Shown: in pieces, positions 6,072 through 8,477 of the stretch
Position numbering within the stretch: position 1 is the stretch's first letter
Layout: every line of letters begins with the position of its first letter
Source: Bacillota bacterium
GTDB lineage: Bacteria > Bacillota > Clostridia > DSM-8532
Reading direction: 5' to 3'
Assembly (NCBI GenBank): GCA_023459915.1
Contig: JAEWSN010000222.1
Span: 1-8,477 of the forward strand
DNA length: 8,477 bases
Translations under genes and position numbers: made by a program
Notes under the pieces: model-generated
What the model saw: only the letters and a program-made list of their open reading frames with translations
What the model was told of the DNA's origin: nothing
Database searches by the model: none

Positions 6072-6263
6072 CCCACGAGCCCGGGGCATGTGCGGATCAA
6101 AATCCTTTATTGGCTCCCGGTAATGATTACCGCTTTGTCTTGTTGTCTGCCTCGCCAATAAAGGATTAACCCACGAGGCCAAGGCAGTCGCAAAGCATAT
6201 ACCTTTATTGGCTCGCGGACACCCATACGTCTTTTTTGTTGCGATGTATCGCCAATAAAGGAT
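6054..6263. repeat. Alternating inverted repeat array (five GCCAATAAAGG cores)
   Basis: The 11-bp core GCCAATAAAGG lies at 6056-6066, 6154-6164 and 6251-6261. Its exact reverse complement CCTTTATTGGC lies at 6104-6114 and 6202-6212. Core centres are 48, 50, 48 and 49 bp apart and orientation alternates strictly. The first pair matches over 14 bp (6056-6069 with 6101-6114). The whole can be read as two tandem units of about 98 bp plus a third start: the 26 bp at 6054-6079 recur exactly at 6152-6177, and 15 bp of them at 6249-6263. The sequences between cores are only weakly similar. Each pair can form a hairpin or cruciform with a loop of 31 to 37 nt, or pair in the other register. No target-site duplication or transposase is visible. 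It may be a REP/MITE-like palindromic element or an operator array. Confidence 0.85.
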
Positions 6264-6268
6264 AGAAT
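6239..6268 (+). promoter_or_regulatory. Candidate promoter for the FtsA-like gene, inside the repeat array
   Basis: TTGCGA (6239-6244) and TAGAAT (6263-6268) are spaced by 18 bp; the -10 matches consensus at five of six positions and the -35 at four. The spacer holds most of the last repeat core, so anything binding the repeat would overlap the promoter. Transcription would start near 6275, between the two possible starts of the gene, which favours the TTG start at 6327. Confidence 0.4.
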
Positions 6269-6313
6269 GGTGCTGGTGGTGCCCGTTGACGGCGACACCC
6301 AAACACGCAACAC

Positions 6314-6329
6314 GGAGGGAAACGGTTTG
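6314..6329 (+). promoter_or_regulatory. Ribosome binding site deciding a TTG start
   Basis: GGAGGG at 6314-6319 stands 7 nt before TTG 6327, in frame with the FtsA-like protein. The competing in-frame ATG at 6267 has only AAAGGA, 4 nt away and built from the last repeat copy. ATG 6432 and ATG 6456 have no comparable site. Confidence 0.6.
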
Positions 6330-8477
6330 CCAGGCAGAAAGAATGTGCTTCGCATCGATCGTGAGGATTCACAGGCGTCTGCCGCCATGGCGGCAGAACG
6401 ATCCCGGGACATCCCGCTGGAGCTGTCGGAAATGGAACCGGCTCCGGACGAATGGATGTTTGCGCTGGATATCGGCACCCGCACGGTCATCGGGGTTGTG
6501 GGGGTTCAACAGGGCGCATCTGTGGAGGTGCTCGGCGCGCATGTTGTGGAACATACGGAACGCGCCATGCTCGATGGACAGATTCACGATATCGCGAAGG
6601 TGGCACAGGCGGTAGGTGTCGTGCGCGAGACCTTGTCGCGCCAACTGGGACGACGGCTGGAGCATGTGGCCATCGCCGCGGCCGGTCGCGTGCTCCGCAC
6701 CTGTCAGGTGCAGGTTGAGCGGGAAGTGGATCCCGCATTGGAAATCGATGCCCAACTGGTCGGCGCGCTTGAGATGGAAGGCATCCGCCGCGCGCAGGAT
6801 TCACTGGGTGCGGACTTGCAGGAAACGGGCCGGAATCCTTTTTATTGTGTTGGATACAGCGTGGTGAACTACATGCTCGACGACATGCCCATCACCAATC
6901 TGCTGGGCCACAAGGGCAAACGGATTGGGCTGGACATTCTTGCGACATTCCTGCCCCATGTGGTGGTCGACAGTCTGCACACCGTCATGGAACGGGTGGG
7001 ACTTGCCGTGGTCAACATGACCCTGGAACCCATCGCGGCGCTGAATGTGGCGATACCGAGAGATCTGCGCATGCTGAATCTGGCGCTGGTGGATGTTGGC
7101 GCCGGCACCTCGGACATTGCCATCACAAAAGGGGGAACCGTGGTTGCCTATGCCATGGTGCCCACGGCAGGGGATGAGATTTCCGAAGCCATCGCGCAGC
7201 ATTTTCTCGTGGACTTCAAGACCGCCGAGCAGGTGAAGCTGGCGGTTTCCTCGGGCCAGGAAGAGGTTCGTTTTCTTGACATCATGGACAACGAGGTCGT
7301 CGCCGGCCAGTCCGAGGTGCTCAACATCGTCTCTCCGGCTGTCACCGCGCTGGCGGACACGCTGGCCGAGCGCATGACGGAAAGCAACGGGGGCCGCTCA
7401 CCCAACGCCGTTTTTCTCGTCGGCGGCGGCAGCCAGACACCTCTGCTGTCCACCTTGCTGGCTGAAAAGCTGGGATTGCCGCGGGAGCGGGTTGCCGTGA
7501 GAAACCGCAGCATCGCCAAGACCATTTCGTATGACGGCCCATTGCTGCAGGGGCCGGAGTGCATCACGCCGTTTGGCATTCTGGTAACCGCGTTTTCCCA
7601 GGCGGGACGCGATTTCTTCCACGTGTTTGTGGAGGATCGCCGCATCCGGCTGTACAATGCCCGCCGCATGACCATTTCCGACGCGCTGCTGCTGGCCGGG
7701 TATGTTCCGGATCAGTTGATTGGAAAATCCGGAAAGGCGTTGACGCTCACCATCAATGGGGAGGAAAAGATTGTCCGGGGAGGCTTCGGGAAACCCGCCA
7801 TCATTGAGCGGAACGGGTTCCCGGCCGGGTTGACCGCGACCGTGTCACCGGGAGATCACATCCATGTCGTCGCAGCCGAGCGGGGGGCGGATGCCACCAG
7901 CCTGGCCGGGGATCATCTGCCCACACGGCAGCCCGTCACCCTTGTCCTCTCCGGTACCCGGTATGAGATTCCCTTCCGGATACTTCGGGAAGGCGTTGCC
8001 CTGGTGCCTGAAACACCGCTCCAGGACAAGGATGTCATCGACATTGTGCCGGTCGCTTCTGTTGCGGACATTGCGGCCATGTTCGAGTTGCCGTTTTCAC
8101 AGTTCGACTTCCTGCGCGATGGCGTGCCGGTGACGCCGGCGGACGTGCCCCTTGCGGGAGATACGTTTGTCTGCCTTCCAAAGGCGCAGGAGATGTCTGC
8201 CACCCAGGGGCAGGCGATTCCGGCGATGACCCCGCCGATGGAAGAAGCAGCCCCCGCGAAAGCCCCGCCGATGGTGGAAGATGCCCCAATGAGCGCCCCG
8301 CCGAAGGCTCAAGCGATTCCGGCGATGACCCCGCCGATGGCGGAGGCACCGCCCGTGCCGGAACCGGACGGGTTTGTGGTGCTGGTGGACAATCAGGAAG
8401 TTTTTTTGCCGCAGGCCAACAAGGAACACATGCTCATCGACATCTTCGCGCACATCAATTTTGATCTCAACCAGGCA
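6327..8477 (+). CDS. FtsA/PilM-type actin-fold ATPase with C-terminal extension, 3'-truncated
   Basis: An open frame of 717 codons running off the right edge. It contains the actin-like ATPase motifs of the FtsA group. Phosphate 1 is MFALDIGTRTVIGVV (44-58). An SHS2-like subdomain follows (about 115-250: HVAIAAAGRVLRT, then CVGYSVVNYMLDD, then DILATFLPHVVVDSL). Phosphate 2 is LVDVGAGTSDIAI (Asp256), then PTAGDEISEAIA, and the adenosine motif is VFLVGGGSQTP (Gly366-368). After about residue 430 comes an extension not found in classical FtsA, with apparent small beta-rich modules (LTLTINGEEKIVRGG; NGFPAGLTATVSPGDHIHV). A Pro/Ala/Met-rich linker with an internal duplication (about 629-675) and another apparent module reach the edge. 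Long FtsA-like proteins of this type are, as I recall, common in Clostridia and annotated 'cell division protein FtsA'; their role is not settled. No ftsZ or pil genes are visible. I prefer TTG 6327; ATG 6267 is the alternative. Confidence 0.82.
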   Translation, partial: MPGRKNVLRIDREDSQASAAMAAERSRDIPLELSEMEPAPDEWMFALDIGTRTVIGVVGVQQGASVEVLGAHVVEHTERAMLDGQIHDIAKVAQAVGVVRETLSRQLGRRLEHVAIAAAGRVLRTCQVQVEREVDPALEIDAQLVGALEMEGIRRAQDSLGADLQETGRNPFYCVGYSVVNYMLDDMPITNLLGHKGKRIGLDILATFLPHVVVDSLHTVMERVGLAVVNMTLEPIAALNVAIPRDLRMLNLALVDVGAGTSDIAITKGGTVVAYAMVPTAGDEISEAIAQHFLVDFKTAEQVKLAVSSGQEEVRFLDIMDNEVVAGQSEVLNIVSPAVTALADTLAERMTESNGGRSPNAVFLVGGGSQTPLLSTLLAEKLGLPRERVAVRNRSIAKTISYDGPLLQGPECITPFGILVTAFSQAGRDFFHVFVEDRRIRLYNARRMTISDALLLAGYVPDQLIGKSGKALTLTINGEEKIVRGGFGKPAIIERNGFPAGLTATVSPGDHIHVVAAERGADATSLAGDHLPTRQPVTLVLSGTRYEIPFRILREGVALVPETPLQDKDVIDIVPVASVADIAAMFELPFSQFDFLRDGVPVTPADVPLAGDTFVCLPKAQEMSATQGQAIPAMTPPMEEAAPAKAPPMVEDAPMSAPPKAQAIPAMTPPMAEAPPVPEPDGFVVLVDNQEVFLPQANKEHMLIDIFAHINFDLNQA
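8211..8340 (+). repeat. In-frame duplication in the proline-rich linker
   Basis: The 31 bp at 8211-8241 recur at 8310-8340 with one mismatch, 99 bp (33 codons) apart. They encode QAIPAMTPPM twice. Shorter APPM/APP pieces lie between them. The offset is a multiple of three, so the frame is kept. It looks like a slippage-expanded flexible tether in the FtsA-like protein. Confidence 0.8.

Noticed and set aside
6215..6240. Intrinsic terminator formed by GGAC...GTCTTTTTTG
   Set aside because: The T-run at 6232-6237 is good, but the stem before it is only 3-4 bp.
6054..6263. CRISPR array
   Set aside because: The spacing is regular, but the repeat is only 11-14 bp, alternates in orientation, and the spacers are partly similar between units. 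No cas genes are present.
5205..6302. A 365-codon open frame on the - strand running through the repeat array
   Set aside because: Antisense to nth and the end of glgA. The recurring ILYWR peptide in it is just the repeat core read backwards.

Overview
The window is G+C-rich (about 60% by eye), and all six genes I can support lie on the + strand. The gene content best fits a Bacillota (Firmicutes) genome, possibly a clostridial lineage. The pointers are a short Flp1-type pilin subunit and a long FtsA-like actin-fold ATPase with a C-terminal extension. This placement is inference from remembered family distributions, not from a search.

Layout, left to right. (1) The 3' part of recX (RecA modulator) runs off the left edge. 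(2) About 240 bp without a gene holds short degenerate direct repeats and a large imperfect inverted repeat, followed by a small Flp1-like type IVb prepilin gene (668-976) and a strong hairpin. (3) A good sigma70-type promoter (1022-1051) leads into rpsO (ribosomal protein S15), which ends in a clear intrinsic terminator. (4) A highly structured 260-nt leader (1436-1698), including a stem of about 31 bp, precedes pnp (polynucleotide phosphorylase). A probable terminator follows pnp. (5) glgA (glycogen synthase-like GT5 enzyme) and nth (endonuclease III) lie 27 nt apart and are probably co-transcribed. (6) The nth-to-next-gene gap is filled by five copies of an 11-bp core, GCCAATAAAGG, in strictly alternating orientation every 48-50 bp. 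The first copy encodes the last codons and the stop of nth. The last copy overlaps the probable promoter of the next gene. (7) A long FtsA/PilM-type actin-like ATPase gene starts at a TTG (6327) and stays open to the right edge.

Functionally these are mostly housekeeping genes: recombination control, translation, RNA decay, base-excision repair and a cytoskeletal ATPase, plus storage-polysaccharide synthesis and a pilin subunit. rpsO followed by pnp is a classic bacterial neighbourhood. The most interesting material is non-coding: the pnp leader, which resembles in principle the RNase III/PNPase-controlled leader of Escherichia coli pnp, and the alternating repeat array after nth. No tRNA, rRNA, CRISPR array, transposase or phage gene was seen.
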